Source: JL08 sp963765555 (GTDB lineage: Bacteria > Pseudomonadota > Alphaproteobacteria > Rhodobacterales > Rhodobacteraceae). From it: DNA of 64,000 nt. The notes beneath the pieces were generated by a model that saw only the letters and a program-made list of their open reading frames with translations, was not told the DNA's origin and did no database searches. Positions within the stretch are counted from its first letter, which is position 1. Every line of letters starts with the position of its first letter. The translations under genes and the position numbers were made by a program. This document shows, in pieces, positions 8,346-17,558 of this stretch. The stretch spans positions 124,001 through 188,000 of the forward strand of contig CAVXWX010000005.1 of the NCBI GenBank assembly GCA_963765555.1, read 5' to 3'.

Positions 8346-9476
8346 TTACAACGGCTCTATGTCCCCCAGAGCACGTTGGGCGTGGAACTCAGCGTTCCAC
8401 GCCTCAAAACCGCCCCGCGAGATCGCCGCCCGCATCTGATCCATAAGGTTCTGATAGTAATGCAGGTTGTGCCATGTCAGCAGCATGGACGAGATGATTT
8501 CCTGACTGCGGAATACATGATGCAGATAGGCGCGCGAATAGTTGCTGCACGCAGGACAGGAACAGGTTTCATCCAAGGGACGCGGATCATCCTGATGGCG
8601 CGCGTTTTTGATGTTCACCGCACCGCGCGGCGTAAACACCTGCCCCGTACGCCCTGACCGGCTGGGCAGAACGCAATCCATCATGTCGATACCGCGTGCC
8701 ACGGCCCCGACAATATCATCCGGCTTGCCCACCCCCATCAGATAGCGTGGCTTGTCCGCAGGCAGCATGTCAGGCGCAAAATCCAGAACGTCAAACATCA
8801 TCTTCTGGCCCTCGCCCACCGCAAGACCGCCAACCGCATATCCGTCGAAGCCAATTTCCGTTAGTTTTTCCGCGCTTTCGGCGCGTTGTTCACGGAAAAC
8901 CGATCCCTGCTGGATGCCGAAAAGCGCATGCCCCGGCCTATCCCCGAACGCATCGCGCGACCGTTGTGCCCACCGCATTGATAACTGCATGCTGCTCAGG
9001 CTTTCTTTTTCGGTGCAGGGAAACGGCGTGCATTCATCAAAACACATCACAATGTCGGACCCGAGCAATCGCTGGATCTCCATCGACCGTTCGGGCGTGA
9101 TCTCGTGCTTTGATCCGTCGATATGCGATTTGAACGTCACGCCGTTCTCGGTCAGCTTGCGCAATCCGGCAAGGCTCATCACCTGAAACCCGCCGGAATC
9201 CGTCAGAATGGGTTTGGCCCAGTTCATGAAATGATGCAGCCCGCCCAAGGCCGCGATCCGTTCGGCCGTGGGGCGCAGCATCAGGTGATAGGTATTGCCC
9301 AGCAAAATATCGGCACCGGTGGCCGCCACGCTTTCGGGCATCATCGCCTTGACCGTCGCTGCCGTTCCAACCGGCATAAACGCCGGCGTGCGGATGTCAC
9401 CACGCGGGGTGGAAATGACACCGGTACGCGCCTTGCCATCTGTTTTCGCTATTTTAAACTCAAACCTGTGCGCCAT
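8346..9476 (-). CDS. tgt: tRNA-guanine transglycosylase (queuine tRNA-ribosyltransferase)
   Basis: 376 residues, the usual bacterial length. It exchanges guanine-34 of GUN-anticodon tRNAs for preQ1 during queuosine synthesis. LTDSGGFQVMSL carries the active-site Asp93, GIDMMDCVLPSRSGRTG the nucleophile region, and CSCPACSNYSRAYLHH the zinc ligands (three Cys and a His). The ATG at 9476 is chosen because AAAAGGA lies about seven bases upstream; the ATG six bases earlier is too close to that site. It is divergent from the outer-membrane protein gene at 9667. Confidence 0.96.
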   Translation of the reverse strand: MAHRFEFKIAKTDGKARTGVISTPRGDIRTPAFMPVGTAATVKAMMPESVAATGADILLGNTYHLMLRPTAERIAALGGLHHFMNWAKPILTDSGGFQVMSLAGLRKLTENGVTFKSHIDGSKHEITPERSMEIQRLLGSDIVMCFDECTPFPCTEKESLSSMQLSMRWAQRSRDAFGDRPGHALFGIQQGSVFREQRAESAEKLTEIGFDGYAVGGLAVGEGQKMMFDVLDFAPDMLPADKPRYLMGVGKPDDIVGAVARGIDMMDCVLPSRSGRTGQVFTPRGAVNIKNARHQDDPRPLDETCSCPACSNYSRAYLHHVFRSQEIISSMLLTWHNLHYYQNLMDQMRAAISRGGFEAWNAEFHAQRALGDIEPL

Positions 9477-9666
9477 TGCCATGTCCTTTTTGCTGTCCCG
9501 ACCTCTTAGTGCCGCGTGACCCAAAGGCCAAGACACAGGGACCATCATGATTGTGACAATTCGGCAACCGGACCGAAACCGCGTCTTGGCCAAACGCCGC
9601 CTGCTGCTTCCTACGGGCAAGGTTTTGCGACACATTGCGCCACATCAAATAATGTCGGATCCATCT

Positions 9667-10527
9667 ATGGCGTTTAAAACCCTACCGGCCAGTACCTTGG
9701 CCGTTTCTTTGTTGGCAACGCAGGCTGCCGCGCAAGATATGTCTTTCGCATTTGAAGGGGCATATGGCGCGTGGGCAAACCGAAACGGCGGTGCGGGCAT
9801 TACAGACAATGGCGGCTTGAATGGCACGGATACACGCGCTGTCAGTCAACTGAGCTTTGGCGTCGCCCGCGAATTCACCCCCCGTTTTGCGGCATCCGCA
9901 CAGATTGCATATGGTCACTGGTCATCTGCCGCCTCGGATCTGGACACAGATGATGCAACGCAATCCACTCTGGATGCGACGTTACGCGGCTTCTGGCAGG
10001 GCAACGGCCCGGTACGGTACAGCGCGTTCTTCGGCGTCGGGGAACAGAATGACTACGGCGATTCCGACCAAGACATGAGCTATGCCTTTGTCGGTGCCGA
10101 CGCTGAATGGGATACAGACTTTGGCAGTGTGTTCACCCAGATCGGCTATTTTGATTCCAGCGATGAATTTTCCGAAGGCACCCAGAATGCCCCCTTCATA
10201 AGGGTTGGCGGCATCTATGAATTTGGCCTTGATTACGCGGCCACGGCAGCCTTTTCGGTCGCTGGTGGTGAAAAATACGTCAACAAACTGGACAATCGAA
10301 CCCTGAATATCGAATTGGGTCTGGAAAAGGATTTCGGATCTTTCGTCGGGTTTGCCCGATACGAATGGACGCAAATCAGCTACAAGTTTGGCGGTGATCG
10401 CTTTGGCGATACATTCGAAACCTTGTCGCTTGGTGTACGGTTGGTGTTGGGCGGTGACGTGGATCACGGGCCAAGCATCGCCCCGATCGGACGTTGGGTC
10501 GCTTACAATGCGAACGAAATAGAATAG
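9667..10527 (+). CDS. Outer-membrane beta-barrel protein (hypothetical)
   Basis: 286 residues with a Sec signal peptide (MAFKTLPASTLAVSLLATQAAAQ, cut after AAAQ). A mature part of alternating hydrophobic and polar residues follows, such as FVGADAEWDTDFGSVFTQIG and FVGFARYEWTQISYKFGG, as expected for transmembrane beta-strands. Asp and Gly are abundant and there are no cysteines. I cannot place it in a named porin family. The ATG at 9667 has GGAT six bases upstream; the ATG at 9652 is an alternative. It stands alone, possibly sharing a promoter region with divergent tgt. Confidence 0.7.
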   Translation: MAFKTLPASTLAVSLLATQAAAQDMSFAFEGAYGAWANRNGGAGITDNGGLNGTDTRAVSQLSFGVAREFTPRFAASAQIAYGHWSSAASDLDTDDATQSTLDATLRGFWQGNGPVRYSAFFGVGEQNDYGDSDQDMSYAFVGADAEWDTDFGSVFTQIGYFDSSDEFSEGTQNAPFIRVGGIYEFGLDYAATAAFSVAGGEKYVNKLDNRTLNIELGLEKDFGSFVGFARYEWTQISYKFGGDRFGDTFETLSLGVRLVLGGDVDHGPSIAPIGRWVAYNANEIE

Positions 10528-10582
10528 GGCGAACCGGCCAACCAGGCCGCCCTGCGTGTGAATTTAATCAAGGAACCCGAAT

Positions 10583-11476
10583 ATGGATGTTGAAACTTTC
10601 ATTCTGGATGCTGCCGAGGGTAACCTTGTTTACCTTCTTTTGGCCGTTCTGTTTATCGTCTTTATTTACAAGGCGGTACAAATCGTTCCTCAATCGGAAA
10701 AACATGTGGTGGAACGGTTCGGGCGGCTTCATTCCGTTCTTGGACCGGGGATCAACCTGACAGTGCCGTTTCTGGACAAGGTGGCGCATAAAATCTCTAT
10801 TCTGGAACGCCAGTTGCCAACCGCCAGTCAGGACGCGATTACCAAGGATAACGTACTGGTTCAGGTCGATACATCAGTGTTTTATCGCATTATCGAACCG
10901 GAAAAGACGGTCTATCGCATCCGCGACGTCGACGCGGCGATCGCCACCACCGTCGCCGGTATTGTGCGCGCCGAGATCGGCAAAAGCGATCTGGACGATG
11001 TGCAATCAAACCGCGCCGCGCTGATTGCGACGATCAAGGAATCGGTCGAGGATGCCGTCGACAACTGGGGGATCGAAGTGACCCGCGCCGAAATACTGGA
11101 CGTGAACCTTGATCAGGCCACCCGCGACGCGATGCTGCAACAGTTGAACGCCGAACGGGCGCGCCGTGCTCAGGTGACAGAGGCCGAAGGCAGCAAGCGG
11201 TCGGTCGAACTGGCCGCTGACGCGGAACTCTACGCCAGCGAACAAACCGCCAAGGCGCGCCGCGTTCTGGCCGATGCCGAAGCCTACGCAACACAGGTTG
11301 TCGCCAAGGCCATCAACGAAAACGGGCTGGAAGCGGCACAATACCAGATCGCACTCAAACAGGTCGAGGCGCTCAATACCCTTGGTGCAGGCAATGGCAG
11401 CCAGACCATCGTCGTGCCCGCCAACGCGCTGGAAGCGTTTGCGGATGCCTTCAAAATGCTGAAAGGGCGCAGCTGA
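10583..11476 (+). CDS. SPFH/Band 7 membrane protein (stomatin/QmcA-like)
   Basis: 297 residues. An N-terminal membrane segment (LVYLLLAVLFIVFIYKAV, about 15-32) precedes a Band 7 domain (VERFGRLHSVLGPGINLTVPF, written here only in part). An Ala/Glu/Arg-rich coiled-coil tail follows, and then a C-terminal region with the IVVPANALEAF signature. Such proteins oligomerise into membrane rings or microdomains and often protect or present membrane proteases. The stop overlaps the start of the NfeD partner at 11476, so the two are translationally coupled, as is common for stomatin/NfeD pairs. Confidence 0.9.
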   Translation: MDVETFILDAAEGNLVYLLLAVLFIVFIYKAVQIVPQSEKHVVERFGRLHSVLGPGINLTVPFLDKVAHKISILERQLPTASQDAITKDNVLVQVDTSVFYRIIEPEKTVYRIRDVDAAIATTVAGIVRAEIGKSDLDDVQSNRAALIATIKESVEDAVDNWGIEVTRAEILDVNLDQATRDAMLQQLNAERARRAQVTEAEGSKRSVELAADAELYASEQTAKARRVLADAEAYATQVVAKAINENGLEAAQYQIALKQVEALNTLGAGNGSQTIVVPANALEAFADAFKMLKGRS

Positions 11477-11760
11477 TGGATTTTGCGTCCCTGTTTTCGC
11501 TTTGGTGGGTGTGGCTGGCAGCGGCGCTTGCGCTCGGAATTCTCGAAATTCTGGCGCCCGGCTTTATTTTTCTGGGCTTTGCGTTTGCCGCCGCGTTGAT
11601 GGCGGTGTTGCATCTTGTATTCGGCATGGCCCTTTCCCTGCCGGCAAAACTCGCGCTGTTCGCCGGTCTGGCTCTTGTCGGCTGGTATGTGATGCGGCTG
11701 GTGTTTTCCGGCCGTCGCAGCACCGTTAAAACCTTCAAGAACGATATCAACGACGGATAA
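11476..11760 (+). CDS. NfeD-family membrane protein, partner of the SPFH protein
   Basis: 94 residues, mostly membrane. It has three hydrophobic stretches (about 8-25, 28-45 and 51-70), as in short NfeD1b-type proteins, but no extended OB-fold domain, which would make the protein near 140-150 residues. The start codon overlaps the end of the upstream SPFH gene by one base, implying a shared complex. The tail RRSTVKTFKNDINDG is cytosolic and basic. Confidence 0.8.
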   Translation: MDFASLFSLWWVWLAAALALGILEILAPGFIFLGFAFAAALMAVLHLVFGMALSLPAKLALFAGLALVGWYVMRLVFSGRRSTVKTFKNDINDG

Positions 11761-11792
11761 AACGATCCGCCCCAGCCGTTGCATCGCGGACC

Positions 11793-12332
11793 ATGCCCAA
11801 CCTGATCCTGTTCAACAAACCGTTTGACGTGCTGTGCCAGTTCACGGATAGCGGCGGGGCACGTCCGACGCTGGCCCAATTCATCGAGGCGCCCGGGTTT
11901 TACCCTGCAGGTCGTCTGGACAAGGACAGCGAAGGTCTGGTTGTTCTGACCAACGATGGGCCGCTTCAGGCGCGCATTGCAGACCCCAAGCACAAAATGC
12001 CCAAAACCTATCACGTTCAGGTCGAAGGTGTGCCCGACCAAACCGCGCTGAAACGGTTGCGCGACGGCCTGACTTTGAAAGACGGGCCAACCAAACCCGC
12101 CAAGGCCCGCCGGATCGATCCACCCGAATATCTCTGGCCGCGCACGCCACCTGTCAGGTTTCGCAAGACCGTGCCGGATTGCTGGATTGAAATCATCCTG
12201 ACCGAAGGGCGCAACCGGCAGGTCCGGCGCATGACCGCCGCCATTGGCCATCCGACGTTAAGGTTGATCCGCTACAGCATCGGCGACTGGACGTTGGACG
12301 GCTTGCAGACCGGCGCATGGCGCTTTGGCTAG
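11793..12332 (+). CDS. rluE: Pseudouridine synthase, RsuA/RluE family
   Basis: 179 residues containing only the catalytic domain, without an N-terminal S4 domain. This matches RluE, which modifies one uridine of 23S rRNA. The catalytic aspartate is Asp43 in PAGRLDKDSEGLVVLTND. TEGRNRQVRRMTAAIGHP is the RNA-binding motif typical of the family. The start ATG at 11793 begins MPNLILFNKPFDVL. The exact rRNA target is inferred from family and size. Confidence 0.85.
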   Translation: MPNLILFNKPFDVLCQFTDSGGARPTLAQFIEAPGFYPAGRLDKDSEGLVVLTNDGPLQARIADPKHKMPKTYHVQVEGVPDQTALKRLRDGLTLKDGPTKPAKARRIDPPEYLWPRTPPVRFRKTVPDCWIEIILTEGRNRQVRRMTAAIGHPTLRLIRYSIGDWTLDGLQTGAWRFG

Positions 12333-12522
12333 CGGTCCCGCCCCTTGCATGCTTGAAAAGGCACACATTGCCGGCAACAGACAGCAAAAAGGCTTGTCCT
12401 TGTGGCTCCAAGGTGAAGCGTTGACCATCCCGACACATCGGTTACCGCCAAACGCTCCGCTTGCACTGGACGCCCTGCCCCCTAATCCCTATATAATCAG
12501 TCAGGAACAGATTGAGGTCGAC

Positions 12523-12885
12523 ATGAACCAAGCCCAGAAACCGCTGGAAGGTGCGCCGCTGATTGCGCCATCTTCAACCGATCATGACTTGTATGACGCC
12601 GTTGTCGAGGCCTGTCGCACCGTCTATGACCCTGAAATTCCAGTTAACATTTATGAACTGGGCCTGATCTACACGATCGATATCAACGACGAAAACGAAG
12701 TGCGCATCAAGATGTCCCTGACCGCACCCGGATGCCCTGTTGCCGGCGAAATGCCCGGATGGGTCGCCGAAGCCATCGAACCGCTTGCCGGTGTCAAAAC
12801 CGTCGATGTGGAATTGGTCTGGGAACCACCCTGGGGCATGGAAATGATGTCGGACGAGGCACGTCTGGAACTGGGCTTTATGTAG
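12523..12885 (+). CDS. sufT: SufT-like iron-sulfur assembly protein (DUF59/MIP18)
   Basis: 120 residues, almost entirely a DUF59 domain: DPEIPVNIYELGLIYTI near the start, the TAPGCPVAGEMPGW loop with its conserved Cys, and VELVWEPPWG. These proteins assist transfer or maturation of Fe-S clusters. The ATG at 12523 has GAGG five to six bases upstream. The next gene encodes an IscA-type carrier 57 bp away in the same direction, which supports the role. Confidence 0.88.
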   Translation: MNQAQKPLEGAPLIAPSSTDHDLYDAVVEACRTVYDPEIPVNIYELGLIYTIDINDENEVRIKMSLTAPGCPVAGEMPGWVAEAIEPLAGVKTVDVELVWEPPWGMEMMSDEARLELGFM

Positions 12886-12942
12886 CCCCATCTTGAGCCA
12901 CACACTTGCGCACCCTATCTTGAGCGCAAAGGAGACTTTTTC

Positions 12943-13293
12943 ATGTTCGGCATTCCAGGCAAACAGGCCGTCACCATCACGCCAAAGGCAGCGGCCCAGA
13001 TCGCCCGCCTGATGGAAAAAGACGGCCATTCCGGTCTGCGCATCGGCGTCAAGAAAGGCGGCTGTGCGGGGATGGAATACACCATGGACTATGCCACCGA
13101 CATTGACCCCAACGACGAAGTCGTCGAAACGGATGGCGCGCGTGTGATGATCGCCCCGATGGCGCAAATGTTCCTGTTCGGAACCGAAATCGACTATGAA
13201 ACCAGCCTTCTTGAATCCGGTTTCAAGTTCAACAACCCCAATGTGTCCGAAGCCTGCGGATGCGGTGAATCGATCAAATTCAACGACATGTAA
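12943..13293 (+). CDS. sufA: A-type iron-sulfur carrier (IscA/SufA/HesB family)
   Basis: 116 residues with the three conserved cysteines of A-type carriers: Cys41 in KKGGCAGMEY, and Cys105 and Cys107 in SEACGCGES. It holds and delivers Fe-S clusters to apo-proteins. A good ribosome site, AAAGGAGA, precedes the ATG. It sits with sufT in a short two-gene unit. No sufBCD genes are in the window, so the pair may be detached from the main suf operon. Confidence 0.9.
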   Translation: MFGIPGKQAVTITPKAAAQIARLMEKDGHSGLRIGVKKGGCAGMEYTMDYATDIDPNDEVVETDGARVMIAPMAQMFLFGTEIDYETSLLESGFKFNNPNVSEACGCGESIKFNDM

Positions 13294-13355
13294 GCGGATT
13301 GTCCTGCAACATCACGGCTGCTAGATAAGAGCAGACTGAATTGCGGGGAAATCAT

Positions 13356-14113
13356 ATGCGGCGCGCTCTGGCAGCAGGCAACTGGAAGATGAACGGGTCG
13401 GTCCGGCAACTGGACGAACTTGACCAGATCGCGCAGTCCCACGCCCGGTCCGGTATCGACATTCTGATCTGCCCGCCTGCCCCCCTGATCGCACCGGCTG
13501 TCGCACGCACAAGCGGGTCTGCCCTGCGCATCGGGGCGCAGGATTGCCACGCCAGAACCGGCAGGCGCCCATACCGGCGATGTATCGGCCGCCATTCTGG
13601 CAGATGTAGGTGCAACCCATGTCATCACCGGCCATTCCGAACGCCGGCAGGATCACGACGAAACCAACGATACCGTGCGCGCCAAAACCCGTCGCAGCCT
13701 GGCACGCGGGGCTGATTGCGATCCTGTGCATCGGCGAAAGCGCGGCCCAGCGCGAAGCCGGCAACACGCTGGACATCATTGCCGAACAGTTGTCCGGCTC
13801 TGTCCCGGATGGCGCCACAGCCGAAAACCTTGTGATCGCCTATGAACCGATCTGGGCCATCGGCACCGGACTGGTCCCGACGCTGGACCAGATCAGCGAA
13901 GTGCACGCGTGCATTCGCGCACGGATTGATCAGCGCTTGGGCACCGAGACGGCAAATGGCATGCGCCTGCTATACGGCGGGTCGGTCAACGCCACAAACG
14001 CGGCCAAAATCTTTACGCTTGCGGACGTCGACGGCGCGCTTGTCGGGGGTGCCAGCCTCAAAGCCTCCGATTTCTCGCCCATCATCACCGCGCTGGAAAA
14101 CAGCGCCACCTGA
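13356..14113 (+). CDS. tpiA: Triosephosphate isomerase (frame broken twice, read as one gene)
   Basis: It interconverts dihydroxyacetone phosphate and glyceraldehyde 3-phosphate. Recognisable pieces are AAGNWKMNG (Lys), ITGHSERRQ (catalytic His), AYEPIWAIGTG (catalytic Glu) and LYGGSVNA. No single frame spans it. One extra base near 13554 (coding GCCAGAACC) and one in the C-run at 13688-13690 explain both breaks, and removing them gives a normal protein of about 250 residues. As a central glycolytic and gluconeogenic enzyme it is unlikely to be a true pseudogene. The ATG at 13356 has GGGGAA six bases upstream. Confidence 0.88.
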
Positions 14114-14151
14114 TCTTCATTTGTCCGAAAATACTCAATCGCGCGACCAGC

Positions 14152-14185
14152 AAAAAAGGCGGCGCATCCGGATGGGTGCGCCGCC
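14152..14185 (-). terminator. Rho-independent terminator of the dctPQM operon
   Basis: GGCGGCGCA (14158-14166) pairs with TGCGCCGCC (14177-14185). On the minus strand the hairpin is followed by six T residues. It lies about 28 bp past the dctM stop and would also separate it from convergent tpiA. Confidence 0.85.
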
Positions 14186-14212
14186 TGTGTTCCGTGACCG
14201 GTAGCCGCCACG

Positions 14213-15592
14213 CTATTTGGTGATGATCTCGGGCCCCATCATCAGGGTCGGCAGCCACGTGCTCAGGATCGGGATATAGGTCACCATGATCAGGAACACG
14301 AACAACACCGCGGTGAACGGCAGTGCTGCGCGTACCACCGACATCATCGGCATGTTGGCCACGCCCGACGTCACGAACAGGTTCAGACCCACGGGCGGCG
14401 TGATCATCCCGATTTCCATGTTCACCACCATGATGATGCCCAGATGGATCGGATCAATGCCCAGTTCGATGGCAATCGGAAACACCAGCGGCGCAACGAT
14501 CACCAACAGCCCCGATGGCTCCATGAACTGCCCGCCGATCAGCAGGATCACGTTCACGATGATCAGAAACACGATCGGCCCAAATCCGGCCTCAAGCATG
14601 GCACCGGCGATCTGTTGCGGGATCTGTTCATCGGTCAGAACGTGTTTCAGGATCAGCGCATTGGCGATGATGAACATCAGTGTCACGGTCAGCTTGCCCG
14701 CCTCGAACAGCGTATCGCGCGTGTCGCGGTGGAAGAACACCGTGATCAGCGACAGCGGCTTTTTCAGAAACGGGATGTTCTGCGCATCATCGCCCTTTAC
14801 ATGCAGCGGCCCCATATCGCGATAGACAAAACTGGCAATAAAGAACGCGTAAACGGCGGCCACGGCGGCGGCTTCGGTCGGGGTGAAAATCCCGCCATAG
14901 ATGCCCCCCAGAATGATCACGATCAGGAACAGGCCCCAGCCCGCATCGCGGCCACTGGCAAACACCTCGCCCCAGCCGTGCCATTCGCCCTTTGGCAAAT
15001 CGCGGATACGCGCAATGGCATAGATCGTAACCATCAGCATGGTGCCCGCCATCAGGCCGGGAATGACGCCCGCCAGAAACATCCGGCCCACTGATACATC
15101 GGTGGCCGATGCATAAACCACCATCACGATGGATGGCGGGATCAGAATACCCAGCGTACCTGCGTTGGCGATAACACCTGCCGCAAAATCCTTGGTATAC
15201 CCCACCTGCCGCATGCCCGCGATCACGATCGACCCGATGGCCACAACCGTGGCCGGGGATGATCCGCTAAGTGCGGCAAACAGCATACAGGCAAAGACAC
15301 CGGCAATGGCAAGCCCACCGGGCAAATGCCCGACAAGCGCGATGGAAAACCGGATGATCCTTTTGGCCACGCCGCCCGTCGACATGAATGTCGAGGCCAG
15401 AATGAAAAACGGGATCGCCAGCAGGGTGTAATGCCCCGCCATCGCCTGAAACAGGGTCTGCGCGATAGACCCGAGCGAGGTATCGCTGAGGACCAGCAGA
15501 AAGATGATCGAGGATGTGCCCAAGGATACGGCAATGGGCACACCGATCAGCATCAGGCCGATCACCATGGCAAAGAGAATTGCAACTTCCAT
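14213..15592 (-). CDS. dctM: TRAP transporter large permease DctM
   Basis: 459 residues with about 12 hydrophobic segments, the normal size and topology for the ion-coupled DctM subunit. Typical pieces are LSGSSPATVVAIGS near the first third, GIFTPTEAAAVAAVYAF in the middle and NMEIGMITPPVGLNLFV near the end. It works with DctQ and the periplasmic DctP to import organic acids, probably C4-dicarboxylates given the adjacent dctBD. The start lies four bases after the dctQ stop. Confidence 0.95.
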   Translation of the reverse strand: MEVAILFAMVIGLMLIGVPIAVSLGTSSIIFLLVLSDTSLGSIAQTLFQAMAGHYTLLAIPFFILASTFMSTGGVAKRIIRFSIALVGHLPGGLAIAGVFACMLFAALSGSSPATVVAIGSIVIAGMRQVGYTKDFAAGVIANAGTLGILIPPSIVMVVYASATDVSVGRMFLAGVIPGLMAGTMLMVTIYAIARIRDLPKGEWHGWGEVFASGRDAGWGLFLIVIILGGIYGGIFTPTEAAAVAAVYAFFIASFVYRDMGPLHVKGDDAQNIPFLKKPLSLITVFFHRDTRDTLFEAGKLTVTLMFIIANALILKHVLTDEQIPQQIAGAMLEAGFGPIVFLIIVNVILLIGGQFMEPSGLLVIVAPLVFPIAIELGIDPIHLGIIMVVNMEIGMITPPVGLNLFVTSGVANMPMMSVVRAALPFTAVLFVFLIMVTYIPILSTWLPTLMMGPEIITK

Positions 15593-15596
15593 CTGA

Positions 15597-16277
15597 TCAA
15601 TCCCCTGCGTTCATGTGTTTGACGTCTTCCACAGCGTCTTCGGCCTCGTGGCTGACAATCAGGCTGGTTGCATTCCCGCCCCACAGGCGCAGCGTGGCCT
15701 GAATAAAGCGGAACAGCAGCAGGCCCATGCCGAATGGCAGAATGGCGTAAGGGATGAAGCGCGGAATTTTTTCATAAGCTTCACCTTCGTTCATGATCGG
15801 TTCGATCCAGCGCAACCAGTCCGGCATCGGGATGTCCACGACTTCGTACCAGGCCTGATCACGGCTGTTTTCAAAACCGGTCGGGAACCAGCGCCCCGAT
15901 GTGGCATCCAGCCCTGCAAACGGGGCCCAGTAATCCCACGCCCCTTTGAACACCAGAAACGCATAGCTCAGACAGACCGCTGCAGCGGTCAGGGCCAGAA
16001 CGCGGCGCACGGGTGGTGAAAACAGGTTGATCAGTGCGTCAACACCCAGATGGGCGGTAACCTTGACGGCATAGCTCGCGCCGAACAGAACCAACCACGC
16101 GAACAGAAAAGTGACCGCTTCCAGCCCCCAGATCAGCCCGGTGTTGAAGCCATAGCGCAGCACAACGTTGATAAAGGTAAGTATTGTCATCAGACCGAGA
16201 AGAACCGCAATAACAGTCTCTTCGATCTCGTTCACGATCCGGCCAAGGCCGGTTTTCGCTTGATAGGAATGTGACAT
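15597..16277 (-). CDS. dctQ: TRAP transporter small permease DctQ
   Basis: 226 residues with four membrane segments (around TVIAVLLGLMTILTFINVVL, VTFLFAWLVLFGASYAV, VLALTAAAVCLSYAFLVF and AILPFGMGLLLFRFIQ). A periplasmic insert of about 50 residues before the last helix makes it longer than the usual 160-190. It stabilises the DctM permease. The ATG at 16277 (MSHSYQAKTG) has GGGGA seven bases upstream and is preferred to an earlier in-frame start. A strong hairpin separates it from dctP. Confidence 0.88.
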   Translation of the reverse strand: MSHSYQAKTGLGRIVNEIEETVIAVLLGLMTILTFINVVLRYGFNTGLIWGLEAVTFLFAWLVLFGASYAVKVTAHLGVDALINLFSPPVRRVLALTAAAVCLSYAFLVFKGAWDYWAPFAGLDATSGRWFPTGFENSRDQAWYEVVDIPMPDWLRWIEPIMNEGEAYEKIPRFIPYAILPFGMGLLLFRFIQATLRLWGGNATSLIVSHEAEDAVEDVKHMNAGD

Positions 16278-16301
16278 GTGCGTGTCCCCGGCGCATGATT
16301 T

Positions 16302-16327
16302 CCCCGGCCGGGACACTCCGGCCGGGG
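16302..16327 (-). promoter_or_regulatory. Intercistronic GC hairpin between dctP and dctQ
   Basis: CCCCGGCCGG at 16302-16311 pairs perfectly with CCGGCCGGGG at 16318-16327 over a six-base loop. No T-run follows on the minus strand, so it is more likely an mRNA-stabilising structure or partial attenuator than a full terminator. It could keep the binding protein more abundant than the permease. Confidence 0.75.
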
Positions 16328-16343
16328 GTCTTTCGGGTTGGCC

Positions 16344-17346
16344 TTAGTGGCTCATATTGATTTTTTGGGCCGCGTCGATGTTGTCCTGACCGACATCGCC
16401 TTTGAACTCTTCCCAAACGGGTTTCATCGCTGCAACCCATTCTTCGCGGGCAGCGCCATCCAATGTGCGTACCACGCCGCCTGCATCGATGATCGCCTGT
16501 TTGGCCGCTTCGTTCACCGCAGTGGATTCTGCGTTACGCGCAGCGGTCACTTCGGTCACGATTGTTGCCAACTGGTCGCGCACGTCGCCATCCAGTGAAT
16601 CCCACCAGTCGGTGGATGTCACCAGCATATAGTCGATGATGCCGTGGTTGGTTTCGGTGATGCCGTCCTGTACTTCGAAAAACTTCTGGCCGTAAATGTT
16701 GGACCATGTGTTTTCCTGCCCGTCGACAACGCCGGTTTGCAGCGCGCCGTACACTTCGGAAAACGCCATCGGCTGGGGTGAACCGCCAAGGGCCGCCATC
16801 TGTGCCTTCAAGCACATCCGAGTTCTGTACGCGGAATTTCAGGCCATTGGCATCTGTCGGGCTATTCAGCGGTACGTTCGCCGACATCTGCTTCATTCCA
16901 TTGTGCCAGAACGCAAGGCCCAGCAAACCACGGCGGGTCATGCTTTCTTTCATGGCCTGTCCGGTTTCGGAATTCTGGAAATCATCAACGGCGGCGATGT
17001 TCTTGAACATGAACGGCAGATCGAAGATGCGGAACACTTTGGTGAACTGCTCGAACTTGGACAATGACGGGGCCGCCATCTGCACGTCGCCCTGCAACAG
17101 GGCCTCAAGCACCTGATCATCGTTGTAAAGTGTCGAGTTCGGGAACACTTCCATACAGGCTTTGCCGTTCATTTCGTCATTGACGCGCTGTTGCAGCAGC
17201 GATGCGGCGATGCCTTTGGGGTGCTTGTCGGTGTTGGTGACGTGGCTGAACTTGATGACGATTTCGCCTTCGTCACACGCGGCAGATGCCGCATTTGCAG
17301 TCACTGTCAGAGCCAGCGCCGTTGCGGCGGCGGTTACAAATTTCAT
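16344..17346 (-). CDS. dctP: TRAP solute-binding protein DctP (frame broken once, read as one gene)
   Basis: The signal peptide MKFVTAAATALALTVTANAASA is followed by a mature DctP fold: IKFSHVTNTDKHPKG, FHNGMKQMSAN-like sequence, LKFRVQNSDVL, PQPMAFSEVYGALQTGVVDG and IIDYMLV. Together this makes about 333 residues, normal for the family. The frame breaks near 16810, where coding GTGCTTGAAG has one T too many; removing it gives VLKAQMAALGG. The protein binds the carboxylate in the periplasm, and the arginine in KFRVQ is the usual carboxylate ligand. It is first in dctPQM. Confidence 0.92.
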
Positions 17347-17558
17347 GGTGGGTCTCCTCCCCGGTTGTGTGTCTGGTATCGCCAGACGGCATAATCAGCT
17401 TTGCCCGTCAAAGAACGGGTGGGCTGATGTTAGCAAATCGCAAGTTGTCCCTTGGCTCAAGGAATTGTGAGCACCCGCATCAGAACGTGATTTAATCTAT
17501 TTTTAACAGCATCTTACTTGAGTATGCGCGAGACGGAGTTATTTGACCGATCCCATAT

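Noticed and set aside
12333..12522. An upstream extension of sufT from 12325
   Set aside because: The extra residues show no DUF59 similarity, while ATG 12523 has a good ribosome site and gives the normal family length.
13610..14113. A tpiA pseudogene
   Set aside because: Both frame breaks need only one base removed each, catalytic residues are intact, and the same type of error recurs in other essential genes of the window.
14286..15431. Plus-strand open frames opposite dctM
   Set aside because: They are mirror frames of a high-GC membrane protein gene, and the dctM motifs are clear on the minus strand.
17347..17558. A sigma-54 (-24/-12) promoter for dctP
   Set aside because: I found GG and GC pairs on the minus strand but none with the required 10-base spacing, and DctD lacks the sigma-54 contact loop.
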